NCBI GenBank assembly: GCA_945906105.1
Contig: CAMDQO010000007.1
Span: 1 to 64,000 of the forward strand
DNA from: Novosphingobium sp. Chol11
GTDB lineage: Bacteria > Pseudomonadota > Alphaproteobacteria > Sphingomonadales > Sphingomonadaceae
DNA length: 64,000 nt
Reading direction: 5' to 3'
In this document: positions 48,048 through 57,816 of the stretch, piece by piece
Numbering within the stretch: position 1 is the first letter of the stretch
Layout: each line of letters begins with the position of its first letter
Made by a program: the position numbers and the translations under genes
Notes under the pieces: model-generated
The model's database searches: none
Told to the model about the DNA's origin: nothing
The model's input: only the letters and a program-made list of their open reading frames with translations

Positions 48048-48830
48048 TCATTCCCCCCGGAAAACCGGGGCACGTTTTTGGAGAAATGCTGTAACCGCTT
48101 CCAGACAATCCTGTGAATTGCCAGAGATACGCTGCGCTTCCTCTTCGGTTTGCAGCGCCGTTTCATAGTCAGAGCCCCAGCCAGCCTGCACGGCCTGACG
48201 GATCAGGCCATAGGACACGGTTGGTCCCGCAGCGAGCCGGGCGGCAAGCGCCTTGGCCTCAGCCAGCAGAGCCTCGTCTGGCACCACCTTGTAGATCATA
48301 CCCCAATCGAGCGCCTTGGCGGCGGGAATACGCTCTGCCAGCACCAGCGCCTCATTGGCACGGGCCGAACCGACAAGGCGCGGCAAGAGCCAGCTCGCCC
48401 CGGCATCGAGCGCCAGCCCGACATTGGGAAAGGCGAAATAGAAAAAGGCGTTTTCCCCGGCAATGACGAAATCGGCATGCAGCGCCAGTGGCGCACCTGC
48501 CCCAGCCGCCGCGCCGTTCACCGCCGCCACCACCGGAATTTTCAGCGCGGCCAGCTTGCGCAGCATCGGGTTGATCGCATCAACCAGACCCTTCTTGATC
48601 ATATCACCAAAGCCCATGCCTTGCGGTACGCCCGAGGCCATATCGCCGCCTGAACAAAAGCCTTTGCCCGCGCCAGCAATCACCAGTGCCCGCGCATTGC
48701 CGAGCTTGTCCAGCGCATCGCTCATCTCGCTCGCCAGAGACCACGAAAGCGCATTGCGTGTATCGGGGTGGTTGAGCGTCAGGACGGCAACATCGCCCTC
48801 AAATTCAAGGATTACGCGTTCGTAAGCCAT
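48048..48830 (-). CDS. Enoyl-CoA hydratase/isomerase family protein
   Basis: The 260-residue crotonase-fold protein has [13 protein letters not shown] and [22 protein letters not shown], as in PaaG/PaaB-like isomerases; Asp in the [14 protein letters not shown] region is more like the isomerase branch than the Glu of true hydratases. Its acyl-CoA substrate is unknown. Its ATG shares one base with the epimerase stop and it is followed by the mutase gene after 8 bases. Confidence 0.85.
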   Translation of the reverse strand: MAYERVILEFEGDVAVLTLNHPDTRNALSWSLASEMSDALDKLGNARALVIAGAGKGFCSGGDMASGVPQGMGFGDMIKKGLVDAINPMLRKLAALKIPVVAAVNGAAAGAGAPLALHADFVIAGENAFFYFAFPNVGLALDAGASWLLPRLVGSARANEALVLAERIPAAKALDWGMIYKVVPDEALLAEAKALAARLAAGPTVSYGLIRQAVQAGWGSDYETALQTEEEAQRISGNSQDCLEAVTAFLQKRAPVFRGE

Positions 48831-49267
48831 CAGTGTGCCCCCTTGGGAGTTTCCATAATCTCGGTCAGTTGCCCGCCCATATCTTTGGGGTGGACGAAGA
48901 TGATCAAGGTGCCATGCGCGCCGATGCGCGGTTCGCCCAGCACGCGCTTACCCAGGCTTTCGAACCACGCCTTGGCGGCGAGAATATCGGGTACTTCATA
49001 GCAAATGTGATGCTGTCCGCCGAGCGGGTTCTTCTCCAACCACTTGCCGACGGCAGAGTCCGCTGCGGTCGGCTGGAGCAGTTCGATCTGAGTGCCCGCC
49101 GAACCATCTTCGCCGGGCGTATTGACGAAGCAGACGCGCACTTGCTGCGATTCCAGCACAAATGGCTCGGTAATGTCACTCGCGCCCATGACATCGCGGT
49201 AGAATGCGATCGAAGCGTCAAGATCAGGTGTGGCAACGCCGATGTGGTTGAGGCGACCCAGCTTCAT
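48830..49267 (-). CDS. mce: Methylmalonyl-CoA epimerase
   Basis: Mce converts (S)- to (R)-methylmalonyl-CoA between the carboxylase and the mutase. The 145-residue glyoxalase-fold protein starts MKLGRLNHIGVATPDLDASIAFYRD with the first metal His, and has QHHICYEVPDI and the C-terminal GTLIIFVHPKDMGGQLTEIME segment with remaining ligands. It overlaps the thiolase gene by 4 bases. Confidence 0.95.
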   Translation of the reverse strand: MKLGRLNHIGVATPDLDASIAFYRDVMGASDITEPFVLESQQVRVCFVNTPGEDGSAGTQIELLQPTAADSAVGKWLEKNPLGGQHHICYEVPDILAAKAWFESLGKRVLGEPRIGAHGTLIIFVHPKDMGGQLTEIMETPKGAH

Positions 49268-50445
49268 GACACATTCTCGATAATCATGGCTATGCCCTGC
49301 CCGCCACCGATGCACATGGTGATTAGCGCGTATTTGCCGTCGATCCGCTTCAACTCGTAAGCCGCCTTGACCGTCAGGATACAGCCCGTCGCACCGACCG
49401 GATGGCCGAGCGCCACGCCCGAACCGTTGGGGTTCAGCTTGGCACGATCAAAGCCCAGCACCTTGGTAACTGCGAGCGCTTGTGCGGCGAAAGCCTCATT
49501 GGCCTCGATCACATCCATCTGATCGAGCGTCAGCCCGGCGCGCTTCAGGGCGATAGGAACGGCCTTGATCGGACCCTCGCCCATATATTCCGGCTCAACC
49601 CCGGCGTGGCCCCAGGCGACGATCTTCGCCAATGGATTAAGCCCGCGCTTTTCAACTTCAGCGCCGGTTGCCAGCACCACGGCCGCCGCGCCGTCATTGA
49701 TGCCGCTGGCATTGGCGGCGGTGACTGTGCCGTCCTTGAGGAAGGCTGTCCGCATCGAAGCCAAAGTTTCCGCCGTGGTATCAGCGCGCGGATGCTCATC
49801 CGTGTCAAACACCGTCACGCCCTTGCGGGTCTTGATCTCGATGGGGACTATCTGCTCCTTGAAGCGGCCCTCGGCAATGGCGTGGCAGGCGCGTTGGTGG
49901 CCTTCGAGCGCCAGCGCATCCTGATCCTCGCGGGTCACCTGATGGCGCGCGGCGCAGTTTTCGGCGGTGATGCCCATGTGATAGCCACCGATGGCATCTT
50001 GCAAGCCTTGCGTGAGCGCATCGACAACCGTGTTGTCACCCATCTTCTTGCCCCAGCGCGCGCCGTGGTCATGGTAAGGCACGTTCGACATCGATTCCGC
50101 ACCGCCCGCCAGTGTAATCGAGGCCTCACCCAGTTGCATCATCTGCGCTGCCGAAACGATAGCCTGCACACCCGATCCACACAGGCGGTTAAGCGTCAGC
50201 GCCGGAACGCCAAAGGGAATGCCAGCATTCAGCGCGATGACCCGGCTGAGCATGGAATCCTTGGCGCTCGTCGGCATGACCTGACCGATGACCACGTGCT
50301 CAACGTCATCAGGAGCGATTCCAGAGCGGCTGAGCGCCTCACTGGCAACCTTGCCGCCAAGATCGGAGGGCATGAAGCCCTTCAACGCCCCGCCAAAATC
50401 GCCGATTGCCGTGCGAACGCCGCTGACGATGTAGATATCTTGCAT
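49264..50445 (-). CDS. Acetyl-CoA C-acetyltransferase (thiolase)
   Basis: The 393-residue protein is a thiolase: nucleophile Cys89 in NRLCGSGVQA, catalytic GHPVGATG near 350 and Cys in MCIGGGQG at the end. It may split acetoacetyl-CoA or a 2-methyl-3-oxoacyl-CoA such as 2-methylacetoacetyl-CoA from isoleucine, which yields propionyl-CoA and acetyl-CoA and would fit this operon. AAGGA stands seven bases before ATG 50445. It lies 21 bases after pccB. Confidence 0.94.
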   Translation of the reverse strand: MQDIYIVSGVRTAIGDFGGALKGFMPSDLGGKVASEALSRSGIAPDDVEHVVIGQVMPTSAKDSMLSRVIALNAGIPFGVPALTLNRLCGSGVQAIVSAAQMMQLGEASITLAGGAESMSNVPYHDHGARWGKKMGDNTVVDALTQGLQDAIGGYHMGITAENCAARHQVTREDQDALALEGHQRACHAIAEGRFKEQIVPIEIKTRKGVTVFDTDEHPRADTTAETLASMRTAFLKDGTVTAANASGINDGAAAVVLATGAEVEKRGLNPLAKIVAWGHAGVEPEYMGEGPIKAVPIALKRAGLTLDQMDVIEANEAFAAQALAVTKVLGFDRAKLNPNGSGVALGHPVGATGCILTVKAAYELKRIDGKYALITMCIGGGQGIAMIIENVS

Positions 50446-50466
50446 TGTTAGTCCTTCAGGCAGCAC

Positions 50467-51993
50467 TTAAAGCGGAATATTGTCATGTTTCTTCCAAGGA
50501 TTCTCAAGACTCTTCCCCCGCAACTTCCTTAACCCCAGCGCGATCCTCCGCCGTGTCGAGTGCGGATAGATCACCTCATCAATGAAGCCCTTGCTCGCCG
50601 CCACGAAGGGGTTGGCGAAGCGGTCTTCGTATTCCTTGGTCTTTTCGGCCTGTTCTTCGGTCGAAAGCCCGCGGAAGATGATTTCCACTGCGCCTTTTGC
50701 GCCCATCACGGCGATTTCAGCGGTCGGCCAGGCGTAGTTGAGATCGCCGCGCAGGTGCTTTGAGGCCATCACATCATAGGCCCCGCCATAGGCCTTGCGG
50801 GTGATCACGGTGATCTTTGGCACGGTGGCTTCAGCATAGGCGAACAGCAGCTTTGCCCCGTGCTTGATGATGCCATTGTGCTCTTGGGCTGTGCCAGGAA
50901 GGAAGCCCGGAACATCGACAAAGGTCACGATCGGAATGTTGAACGCATCGCAGAACCGTACAAACCGCGCCGCCTTTTTCGATGAGTTGATATCAAGGCA
51001 CCCCGCCAGCACCATCGGCTGATTGGCGACCACGCCCACGGTCTTGCCCTCAATCCGGCCAAACCCGCAGAGGATGTTGCCAGCATGGGCGGGCTGCACT
51101 TCAAAGAAATCGCCTTCATCCAGTGTCTTGCGGACGATCTCGTGCATATCATAGGGCTGATTGGCGTTGGCCGGGATCAGCGTATCGAGGCTGTTCTCGG
51201 CGCGGTCCCACGCATCAGCGCAAGGCCGCTCGGGCACTTCCTCACGGTTTGAGGCAGGTAGGAAATCAAAGAAATCGCGCGCCGTCAGCAGCGCTTCGAT
51301 ATCATTTTCGAGCGCCAAGTCTGCCACCGAAGTCTTGGTGGTATGCGTCACCGCACCGCCCAGTTCCTCTTGCGTGACGACTTCGTTGGTCACCGTCTTG
51401 ACCACGTCCGGCCCAGTGACGAACATATAAGAGCTGTCCTTCACCATGAAGATGAAGTCGGTCATCGCCGGGGAATAGACCGCGCCGCCAGCGCATGGCC
51501 CCATGATCAGCGAAAGCTGCGGCACCACGCCTGATGCCAGCACGTTGCGCTGGAAAATCTCGGCATAGCCGCCAAGTGAAGCAACGCCTTCCTGAATGCG
51601 CGCGCCGCCCGAATCGTTGATCCCGATCACCGGCGCGCCAACCTTCATGGCATTGTCCATGATCTTGCAGATCTTCATGGCATGGCGTTCAGACACGGCG
51701 CCGCCGAACACGGTGAAGTCCTGGCTGAAGACATAGACCAAGCGGCCGTTGATCGTGCCCGATCCAGTGACAACGCCGTCGCCCGAAATCGTCTGTTCGG
51801 CCATGCCGAAGTCGGTGCAGTTATGCTCGACATACATATCCGTCTCTTCGAAGCTGCCTTCGTCGAGCAGAATTTCAAGCCGTTCGCGCGCGGTTAGCTT
51901 GCCCTTGGCATGCTGTGCATCGATGCGCTTTTGCCCCCCGCCAAGCCGTGCGGCAGAGCGGCGCTTTTCCATTTCAGCGATATTGGCTGACAT
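50467..51993 (-). CDS. pccB: Propionyl-CoA carboxylase beta subunit
   Basis: The 508-residue carboxyltransferase has the N-terminal domain with [18 protein letters not shown] and [16 protein letters not shown], and the C-terminal half with [36 protein letters not shown] (split), both typical for PccB. It transfers carboxyl from the biotin of PccA to propionyl-CoA. It is the first gene of a nine-gene operon (pccB, thiolase, mce, hydratase, mutase, bioB, small membrane protein, pccA, thioesterase). Confidence 0.96.
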   Translation of the reverse strand: MSANIAEMEKRRSAARLGGGQKRIDAQHAKGKLTARERLEILLDEGSFEETDMYVEHNCTDFGMAEQTISGDGVVTGSGTINGRLVYVFSQDFTVFGGAVSERHAMKICKIMDNAMKVGAPVIGINDSGGARIQEGVASLGGYAEIFQRNVLASGVVPQLSLIMGPCAGGAVYSPAMTDFIFMVKDSSYMFVTGPDVVKTVTNEVVTQEELGGAVTHTTKTSVADLALENDIEALLTARDFFDFLPASNREEVPERPCADAWDRAENSLDTLIPANANQPYDMHEIVRKTLDEGDFFEVQPAHAGNILCGFGRIEGKTVGVVANQPMVLAGCLDINSSKKAARFVRFCDAFNIPIVTFVDVPGFLPGTAQEHNGIIKHGAKLLFAYAEATVPKITVITRKAYGGAYDVMASKHLRGDLNYAWPTAEIAVMGAKGAVEIIFRGLSTEEQAEKTKEYEDRFANPFVAASKGFIDEVIYPHSTRRRIALGLRKLRGKSLENPWKKHDNIPL

Positions 51994-52033
51994 ACCCCGA
52001 GTAGTCCTTCGCGCTTGCGGAATCGTTTGCCCG

Positions 52034-52061
52034 CTAAGACACGCTGGTGCGGCAGCGTCAA
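52034..52061 (-). promoter_or_regulatory. Possible promoter of the pccB operon
   Basis: On the minus strand TTGACG (52061-52056) and TCTTAG (52039-52034) are separated by 16 bases, a weak fit to a housekeeping promoter. It lies between the near-palindrome and pccB. The -10 match is poor. Confidence 0.3.
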
Positions 52062-52066
52062 TAGGT

Positions 52067-52084
52067 TTTAAGCGATCGGTTAAA
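52067..52084. promoter_or_regulatory. Candidate operator of the propionate operon
   Basis: TTTAAGCGATCGGTTAAA differs by one base from the perfect palindrome TTTAACCGATCGGTTAAA. It is centred about 82 bases upstream of pccB and matches the site at 30922-30939 at 15 of 18 positions. It probably binds a dimeric regulator shared by the two operons. Confidence 0.6.
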
Positions 52085-52112
52085 TCTTATCCGGTGGGCG
52101 ATACGCGGCAGT

Positions 52113-53462
52113 TCACCGCATCAGCACCAGTTCCTCGGCCATCGAGGGATGCAGCGCCATGGTGGCGTCGAAATCCGCCTTGGTCAGGCCAGCCTTCACC
52201 GCGATAGCCGCCACTTGCAGTATTTCCGGCGCTTCGGGGCCGATCATGTGGACACCGATCACCTTGTCGGTCTTTGCCTCCACCACCAGCTTGTAATAGC
52301 CGCGCTCAGCCGTGGCCGAGAACATGTTCTTCATCGGGCGGAAGTCTGAGGTGAACACCTTGATCTCGCCGAGCGCAGCGCGCGCCTCTGCTTCGGTCAT
52401 CCCCACGGCTGCCAGCGGTGGCTGTGTAAATACCGCGCTGGGGATCGCATCATAGGCCGTGGAGCGCGGGTTGCCGCCGAACACGGTATCGGCAAAGGCA
52501 TGGCCTTCGCGGATCGCAACGGGGGTAAGCTGCACCCGGTCAGTCACATCGCCAACGGCATAGATGCTTTCACAGGCGGTCTTGCTGAATGGATCGACTG
52601 GAATTTCACCATTGGTGCCCAGAGTGATGCCCGCGCTTTCGAGCCCTAGCCCATCGGTTTTAGCCCGGCGTCCGGTGGCGACCAGCACAACGTCAGCGGG
52701 CAGCGGTTCACCCTCGGCGGTGTGGACCAGCAGCGAGCCATCGGCGAGCTTCTCGACACGTTGCAACGGATTGTTGAAACGAAACGAGATGCCGCGCGCC
52801 TGCATGATCGGCAGCAGGCGGCTGGTCAGGTCATCGTCATAGCCGCGCAGGATCTTGTCCGAGCGGTTGACCACCGTGACATCGCAACCCAGCGCATTGA
52901 AAATACCGGCGAATTCGAGAGCTATATAGCCCGCCCCCTGCACCACCAGACGGCGCGGCAGTTCGGGCAGGTGGAACACCTCGTTGGAAGTGATGCAATG
53001 CTGCGCACCCTCGATAGCAGGCATGACCGGCCATGCACCGACCGCGATCAGGATATAGTGCGCGTTGATTTCACGGCCGGATGAGAGCCGCACCGTGTTC
53101 GGGCCAGAAACCACAGCCCGTTCGTGGAAGTGATCGACTTTGTTGTTGTCGAGCGTTGAAGTGTAGGCTTTTTCCAGCCGATCAACATCGCTGGCGACGA
53201 AATCGCGCAAGGCTCCCCAATCGAACTTCGCGCCTTCAATCGTCCAGCCATAGCCAGCCGCATCGTGCAATTCGTGAGCAAAGTGTGAGCCGTAAACCAG
53301 CAGCTTCTTGGGCACGCAACCGCGGATCACGCAGGTGCCGCCAATGCGGAACTCCTCGGCCACAGCAACTTTGGCACCATGCGAAGCGGCAATCCGGCTC
53401 GCCCGCACACCGCCCGATCCGGCACCGATGACAAAAAGGTCGTAATCGTACTGCTCAGCCAT
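52113..53462 (-). CDS. gor: Glutathione-disulfide reductase
   Basis: Gor reduces oxidised glutathione with NADPH through FAD. The 449-residue protein has GAGSGGVRASRIAA (FAD), the redox disulfide Cys44/Cys49 in GGTCVIRGCVPKK, an NAD(P)-binding VVQGAGYIALEFAGI with the downstream VNRSDKILRG arginine typical of NADPH use, and the C-terminal His-Glu in ALHPSMAEE. GGAG precedes ATG 53462. A short CCGGTT-TGCC-AACCGG hairpin (53504-53519) lies between pgi and gor. Confidence 0.96.
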   Translation of the reverse strand: MAEQYDYDLFVIGAGSGGVRASRIAASHGAKVAVAEEFRIGGTCVIRGCVPKKLLVYGSHFAHELHDAAGYGWTIEGAKFDWGALRDFVASDVDRLEKAYTSTLDNNKVDHFHERAVVSGPNTVRLSSGREINAHYILIAVGAWPVMPAIEGAQHCITSNEVFHLPELPRRLVVQGAGYIALEFAGIFNALGCDVTVVNRSDKILRGYDDDLTSRLLPIMQARGISFRFNNPLQRVEKLADGSLLVHTAEGEPLPADVVLVATGRRAKTDGLGLESAGITLGTNGEIPVDPFSKTACESIYAVGDVTDRVQLTPVAIREGHAFADTVFGGNPRSTAYDAIPSAVFTQPPLAAVGMTEAEARAALGEIKVFTSDFRPMKNMFSATAERGYYKLVVEAKTDKVIGVHMIGPEAPEILQVAAIAVKAGLTKADFDATMALHPSMAEELVLMR

Positions 53463-53528
53463 CACGTGCTCCTGTTTCGAGGCGCGATATGGAGACTGCA
53501 CACCCGGTTTGCCAACCGGAAACGACGA

Positions 53529-55049
53529 TTACTGTGATCCGATCCCCGCCGCCGCCAGCAGAGCCTCGGTACTTGGATCAAATGACACCCCGCCTGTATC
53601 GATCTGGTTGGCGATCTGCTTCCCCAGCTCAACACCGAACTGATCGAAGCTGTTGATCTCCATCAGTACCCCATTGGCAAACGTGCGGTGCTCATGAAAG
53701 GCGATCAGTGCGCCGAGCGTTCCGGCATTGAGTTCATCGCACAAGATCGTCGCCGATGGCCGGTCACCCGGATAGGCGCGGGCGGGATCATCGCTCGTCT
53801 TGCCCGCCATCAGTGCCGCGCCTTGAGCAAAGCAGTTTGACAGCAGGATGCGGTGATGCGCGGGATCGAGCGCATCGCCTGGCTGGATTGAAGCGATGAA
53901 ATCGACCGGCACCAGCACTGTTCCCTGATGGAGCAGCTGGAACACAGCGTGCTGTCCGTCGGTCCCCACCCCGCCCCAGGTGATCGGCGCGGTCGGGCCG
54001 GAAACCGGCTGGCCGTCCAGCGTCACGCGCTTGCCGTTCGATTCCATCTCCAACTGCTGAAGATAGCTCGGGAACAGTGCCAAGCGCTCGTCATAAGCGA
54101 AGACCGCGCGGGTCTGGCAACCGCGCAGACGGGTGTAATATTGATCACCAAAGGCAGCGCGCAGCGGCAGGTTGTCAAAGCCCTCTGTCTCCAGAAAATG
54201 CCGGTCCATCGCCGCTGCACCATCGAGGAATGCGGCAAATTCGTCCCAGCCAAGCGCCAGCGCCACTGGAAAGCCAATCGACGACCACAACGAATAGCGC
54301 CCGCCGACAGATTCCGGGAACGGCAGCACCCGCGTTTCATCTACGCCCCATTCCAGCGCCGCATCTGGCGATGCCGTCAGTGCTATCGTGCGGCCATAGG
54401 GATCAGTAACACCGCTGGCAGTCAGCCATGCCAATGCCGAAGCGGCGTTAGTCATAGTCTCGATGGTGGTGAAGGTTTTGGAGGCGATAGCGGCCATCGT
54501 CGTCGCCGGATCGCAAGCGGCAAAGGCAGCTTCGAGCGCGCAGCCATCAATGTTCGAGACAACATGAACATCAACCATGGCCCCATCACGCGTCAGGGCA
54601 TCAACCGCCAGCGCTGGCCCCAGCGCTGACCCACCGATGCCGATGTGGATCAGGTGCTTGACCTCACCCAGCAGCCCGCCGTGGATCGCTTCGACCAGTC
54701 CGCGCATCCGGGCGTGCAGCACGCCTGCCAGATCGACCGACTCCTCGTTACCCACCCCGCGTTGGGCGGTATGTTCAACCGAGCGTCCCTCGGTGATGTT
54801 GACCTTTTCGCCGGAAAACAGCGCCTGACGCCGCGTAGCAAAGCCACAAGACTCGGCCAGCCGGGTAAAATGCGCCACCAGATCGGCATCGAGGTGCGTT
54901 TTCGACCAGTCAAAGCGGATCGTTCCGCCCAGCAAGTCCAGCGTGGTAGCATAGCTTGCCACCCGTTCCGGGTCAGCGAACAGCTCATCGAGCGTCCGGG
55001 TTGGCAGTTCTGCCAGATTCGCCCAATTCTTTGTCACCGTATCGCGCAT
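53529..55049 (-). CDS. pgi: Glucose-6-phosphate isomerase
   Basis: Pgi interconverts glucose 6-phosphate and fructose 6-phosphate. The 506-residue protein has HIGIGGSALGPAL, SKTFTTIETMTNA, the signature region RYSLWSSIGFPVALALGWDEF and the catalytic Lys/His segments near the C terminus (NSFDQFGVELGKQIA). It is probably transcribed with gor, 66 bases downstream, linking sugar flux and NADPH-dependent redox genes by position only. Confidence 0.97.
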   Translation of the reverse strand: MRDTVTKNWANLAELPTRTLDELFADPERVASYATTLDLLGGTIRFDWSKTHLDADLVAHFTRLAESCGFATRRQALFSGEKVNITEGRSVEHTAQRGVGNEESVDLAGVLHARMRGLVEAIHGGLLGEVKHLIHIGIGGSALGPALAVDALTRDGAMVDVHVVSNIDGCALEAAFAACDPATTMAAIASKTFTTIETMTNAASALAWLTASGVTDPYGRTIALTASPDAALEWGVDETRVLPFPESVGGRYSLWSSIGFPVALALGWDEFAAFLDGAAAMDRHFLETEGFDNLPLRAAFGDQYYTRLRGCQTRAVFAYDERLALFPSYLQQLEMESNGKRVTLDGQPVSGPTAPITWGGVGTDGQHAVFQLLHQGTVLVPVDFIASIQPGDALDPAHHRILLSNCFAQGAALMAGKTSDDPARAYPGDRPSATILCDELNAGTLGALIAFHEHRTFANGVLMEINSFDQFGVELGKQIANQIDTGGVSFDPSTEALLAAAGIGSQ

Positions 55050-55194
55050 AACTGGCCTTTCCTGATCGGCAAGCCTGCCCTATGCCGCCGCAGAGCCATA
55101 AGGCCAAGCAGGGGAAAACCTATTCATGCTGGATAAAGCATGATTGCGGCCAATACACTGCCTTACCTGATTAACACACCTCCGATGGGGCAGT

Positions 55195-56085
55195 ATGACC
55201 ACCGACCTGACCACGCCGACCGAAGCCGCCGCCTCCACCATGGCTACGCCTGAACCCGCAGTGCCCGCAAAACCGGCGAAAAAGGAGGACAGCTTCCCCG
55301 TCTTCCTGATCAAGCTGGTGCTGATCGTGCTGGTGTTCCGCAGCTTCATCATGGCGCCCTTCAATATCCCCAGTGAATCCATGCTGCCGCGCCTGTTGAT
55401 CGGCGATTACCTGCTCGCCAGCAAATGGTCCTATGGCTATTCCAAGCATTCGCTGCCGTTCAGCGTGCCGCTGATCCCGGGCCGTATTCTCGCCAGCCAG
55501 CCAGAGCCCGGTGATATCGCCATTTTCAAGAAGCCGCCCTTCGCCGATGTCGATTTCATCAAGCGGGTGATCGGGCTGCCGGGCGATCAGATCCAGATGA
55601 TTGGCGGCGTGCTGCACCTCAACGGACAAGCCGTGCCCAAGGTGAAAGTCGCCGATTACGTCATTCCTGTGACCCAGAACATGATTGACGCCGCCAAGCA
55701 GGACAATCGTTCACCCTGCGTCGCGCTGGATTTTGAGCAGCTGGGACCGGATGGCAAGGCGAACTGCCGCTATCCGCAATTCCGCGAAACGCTGCCTAAC
55801 GGTGTTTCCTATAACGTGCTGGATTTTGGCGAGCGGCCCGATGCGGATGACACTGCGGTCTATGTCGTTCCCGCCGGTCATGTCTTCATGATGGGCGATA
55901 ACCGTGACAATTCGCTCGACAGCCGGTTCTCCACCGATCTCGGCGGCGTCGGTTTTGTCCCGCAGGAAAATCTGGTCGGCAAGGCACAGGTCATGATGTT
56001 CTCCACCGACGGCGCAGCAGAATGGATCAAGCCGTGGACCTGGTTCAGTGCCGCGCGCTGGGGCCGTATCGGAGGCAAGATTTGA
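55195..56085 (+). CDS. lepB: Signal peptidase I
   Basis: LepB cleaves signal peptides on the periplasmic face of the inner membrane. The 296-residue protein has an N-terminal Pro/Ala/Lys-rich stretch, one membrane helix (FLIKLVLIVLVFRSFIMAPF), catalytic Ser62 in NIPSESMLP and catalytic Lys123 in DFIKRVIGLPGD, and box E GDNRDNSLDSR. It overlaps rnc, and lepB-rnc-era is a classic gene string. Confidence 0.97.
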   Translation: MTTDLTTPTEAAASTMATPEPAVPAKPAKKEDSFPVFLIKLVLIVLVFRSFIMAPFNIPSESMLPRLLIGDYLLASKWSYGYSKHSLPFSVPLIPGRILASQPEPGDIAIFKKPPFADVDFIKRVIGLPGDQIQMIGGVLHLNGQAVPKVKVADYVIPVTQNMIDAAKQDNRSPCVALDFEQLGPDGKANCRYPQFRETLPNGVSYNVLDFGERPDADDTAVYVVPAGHVFMMGDNRDNSLDSRFSTDLGGVGFVPQENLVGKAQVMMFSTDGAAEWIKPWTWFSAARWGRIGGKI

Positions 56086-56762
56086 GCGGGGGCCAACTTG
56101 AGCACGCGACCCGCGCTTACCTTGAGGAGCTGACCGGCGAACCTTTGCGCGATGAAGCCTTGTGGCTTGAGGCACTGACGCACGGCAGCACTGGCCATGC
56201 GCGCGATTACCAGCGCCTTGAGTTTCTTGGGGACCGGGTGCTGGGGTTGTCGATTGCCGATTGGCTGCACGAGCTGGGCACCGGCGATGAAGGCCGTCTC
56301 TCGCAGCGCCTCAATGCTCTTGTCAGTCGCGAAACCAACGCCCGCATCGCCCGCTCGATCAGACTGGGCGAGCATATGCGGCTCGGCAAGCAAGCGCACG
56401 ACGATGGCGGGCGTGAAAGCGACAATATCCTTGGCGATGTCATGGAAGCAGTGCTGGGTGCAGGATTTCTGACGCTGGGCTTTGATACCATGCGGCAACT
56501 GGTGCGGCGGCTGTGGGCCGAGGCAGTGACCGGCAAAGTCGGCCAGTCCAAGCACCCCAAATCGGCACTTCAGGAATGGGCCGCAGGCAACAAGCGCCGC
56601 ACCCCCGAATACAAGGTGATCGAACGCTCGGGCCCGGATCACGCGGCGCAGTTCACCGTTGCAGTATCGGTTCACGGTGTTGGTGAGACACAGGCCAGTG
56701 GCAACAGCAAGCAAGAGGCCGAAAAACAGGCCGCAGCAGAGTTTCTGAGGAATTTCGGATGA
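56082..56762 (+). CDS. rnc: Ribonuclease III
   Basis: RNase III cuts double-stranded RNA in rRNA processing and regulation. The 226-residue protein has the signature RLEFLGDRVLGL (Glu47, Asp51), a second acidic site in SDNILGDVMEAVLGA, and a double-stranded RNA-binding domain at about 155-226. The start is TTG 56082, overlapping the lepB stop and preceded by GGAGG six bases upstream, a good case of a non-ATG start fixed by the ribosome binding site. Confidence 0.96.
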   Translation: MSGGQLEHATRAYLEELTGEPLRDEALWLEALTHGSTGHARDYQRLEFLGDRVLGLSIADWLHELGTGDEGRLSQRLNALVSRETNARIARSIRLGEHMRLGKQAHDDGGRESDNILGDVMEAVLGAGFLTLGFDTMRQLVRRLWAEAVTGKVGQSKHPKSALQEWAAGNKRRTPEYKVIERSGPDHAAQFTVAVSVHGVGETQASGNSKQEAEKQAAAEFLRNFG

Positions 56763-57679
56763 GTGAAGCCAAAGCGCCCAAATGCGGCCTCGTTGCCGTC
56801 CTCGGCGCTCCCAATGCGGGCAAATCGACGCTGGTCAACGCGCTGGTCGGGCAGAAGGTGGCGATTGTTTCGGCCAAGGCGCAGACCACCCGCGCGCGGC
56901 TGATGGGCATTGCCCTTGCCGATGAAACGCAGATCATCCTGGCCGACACCCCCGGTATCTTCGCCCCCAAACGCCGACTTGATCGCGCCATGGTCAGCGC
57001 CGCCTGGGAAGGCGCACAAGAGGCGGACGCGATCCTGTTGGTGGTCGATGGCCGCAAGAAGAAGCTCGATTACCTCGAATCGATCCTCGAAAGCCTGAAG
57101 AACCGCCCGGAGCGCAAGCTGCTGGTGCTCAACAAGGTCGATGAAACCGCCAAGGAGCCGCTGCTAATCGCCGCCCAAGCGCTGGCGGGAGCGGATGAAG
57201 AGGGCAATGTGGCGTTCGACGAGGTGTTCTTCATCTCGGCGCTGACCGGCGATGGCGTCCCCGAACTGAAAGCGCGTCTGGCTGCCTTGATGCCCGAAAG
57301 TGCCTGGCACTATCCCGAAGATCAGGTCTCTGACGCCAGCGAGCGGCTGCTCGCCTGCGAAATCACCCGCGAACAGCTCTATCGCCAGCTGCATGACGAA
57401 CTGCCCTATGACAGCGCGGTGCGGCCCGAAAGTTATACCAACCGCAAGGATGGATCGGTTGAAATCCACCAGCAAATCGTCATCGCCCGCGATAGCCAAA
57501 AGGGCATCGTACTCGGCAAGGGCGGGTCAAAGCTGAAAGCCATCGGTGAAGCCGCGCGCAAAGAACTTTGCGAACTGCTGGGCGTAAAAGTCCACCTGTT
57601 CCTCCACGTCAAGGTCGAGGAAAACTGGGACGAGTCCAAGGAAATTTATGAGGAAATCGGGCTGGATTGGGTGAAGTAG
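56759..57679 (+). CDS. era: GTPase Era
   Basis: Era is a GTPase that binds 16S rRNA in 30S assembly. The 306-residue protein has G1 GAPNAGKST (16-24), G3 DTPG, G4 NKVD and a C-terminal KH domain (QKGIVLGKGGSKLKAIGEAARKEL, split here). The ATG overlaps the rnc stop (ATGA). The 137 bases after it contain no gene and no clear terminator. Confidence 0.97.
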   Translation: MSEAKAPKCGLVAVLGAPNAGKSTLVNALVGQKVAIVSAKAQTTRARLMGIALADETQIILADTPGIFAPKRRLDRAMVSAAWEGAQEADAILLVVDGRKKKLDYLESILESLKNRPERKLLVLNKVDETAKEPLLIAAQALAGADEEGNVAFDEVFFISALTGDGVPELKARLAALMPESAWHYPEDQVSDASERLLACEITREQLYRQLHDELPYDSAVRPESYTNRKDGSVEIHQQIVIARDSQKGIVLGKGGSKLKAIGEAARKELCELLGVKVHLFLHVKVEENWDESKEIYEEIGLDWVK

Positions 57680-57816
57680 GGCCGATGCACGCTTAACCGA
57701 AACCCTCAGCCGCTGCTGCGATGAATCGCAACAAACGCACAGCCTGATTGCCCAGAGCCGCAACCCTCTTCACATTACAATCCGAAACATAAATCGAATT
57801 GGGATGAGGACTAGCC

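Noticed and set aside
49402..50451. Plus-strand 349-codon frame
   Set aside because: Antisense to the thiolase gene, which has all catalytic residues.
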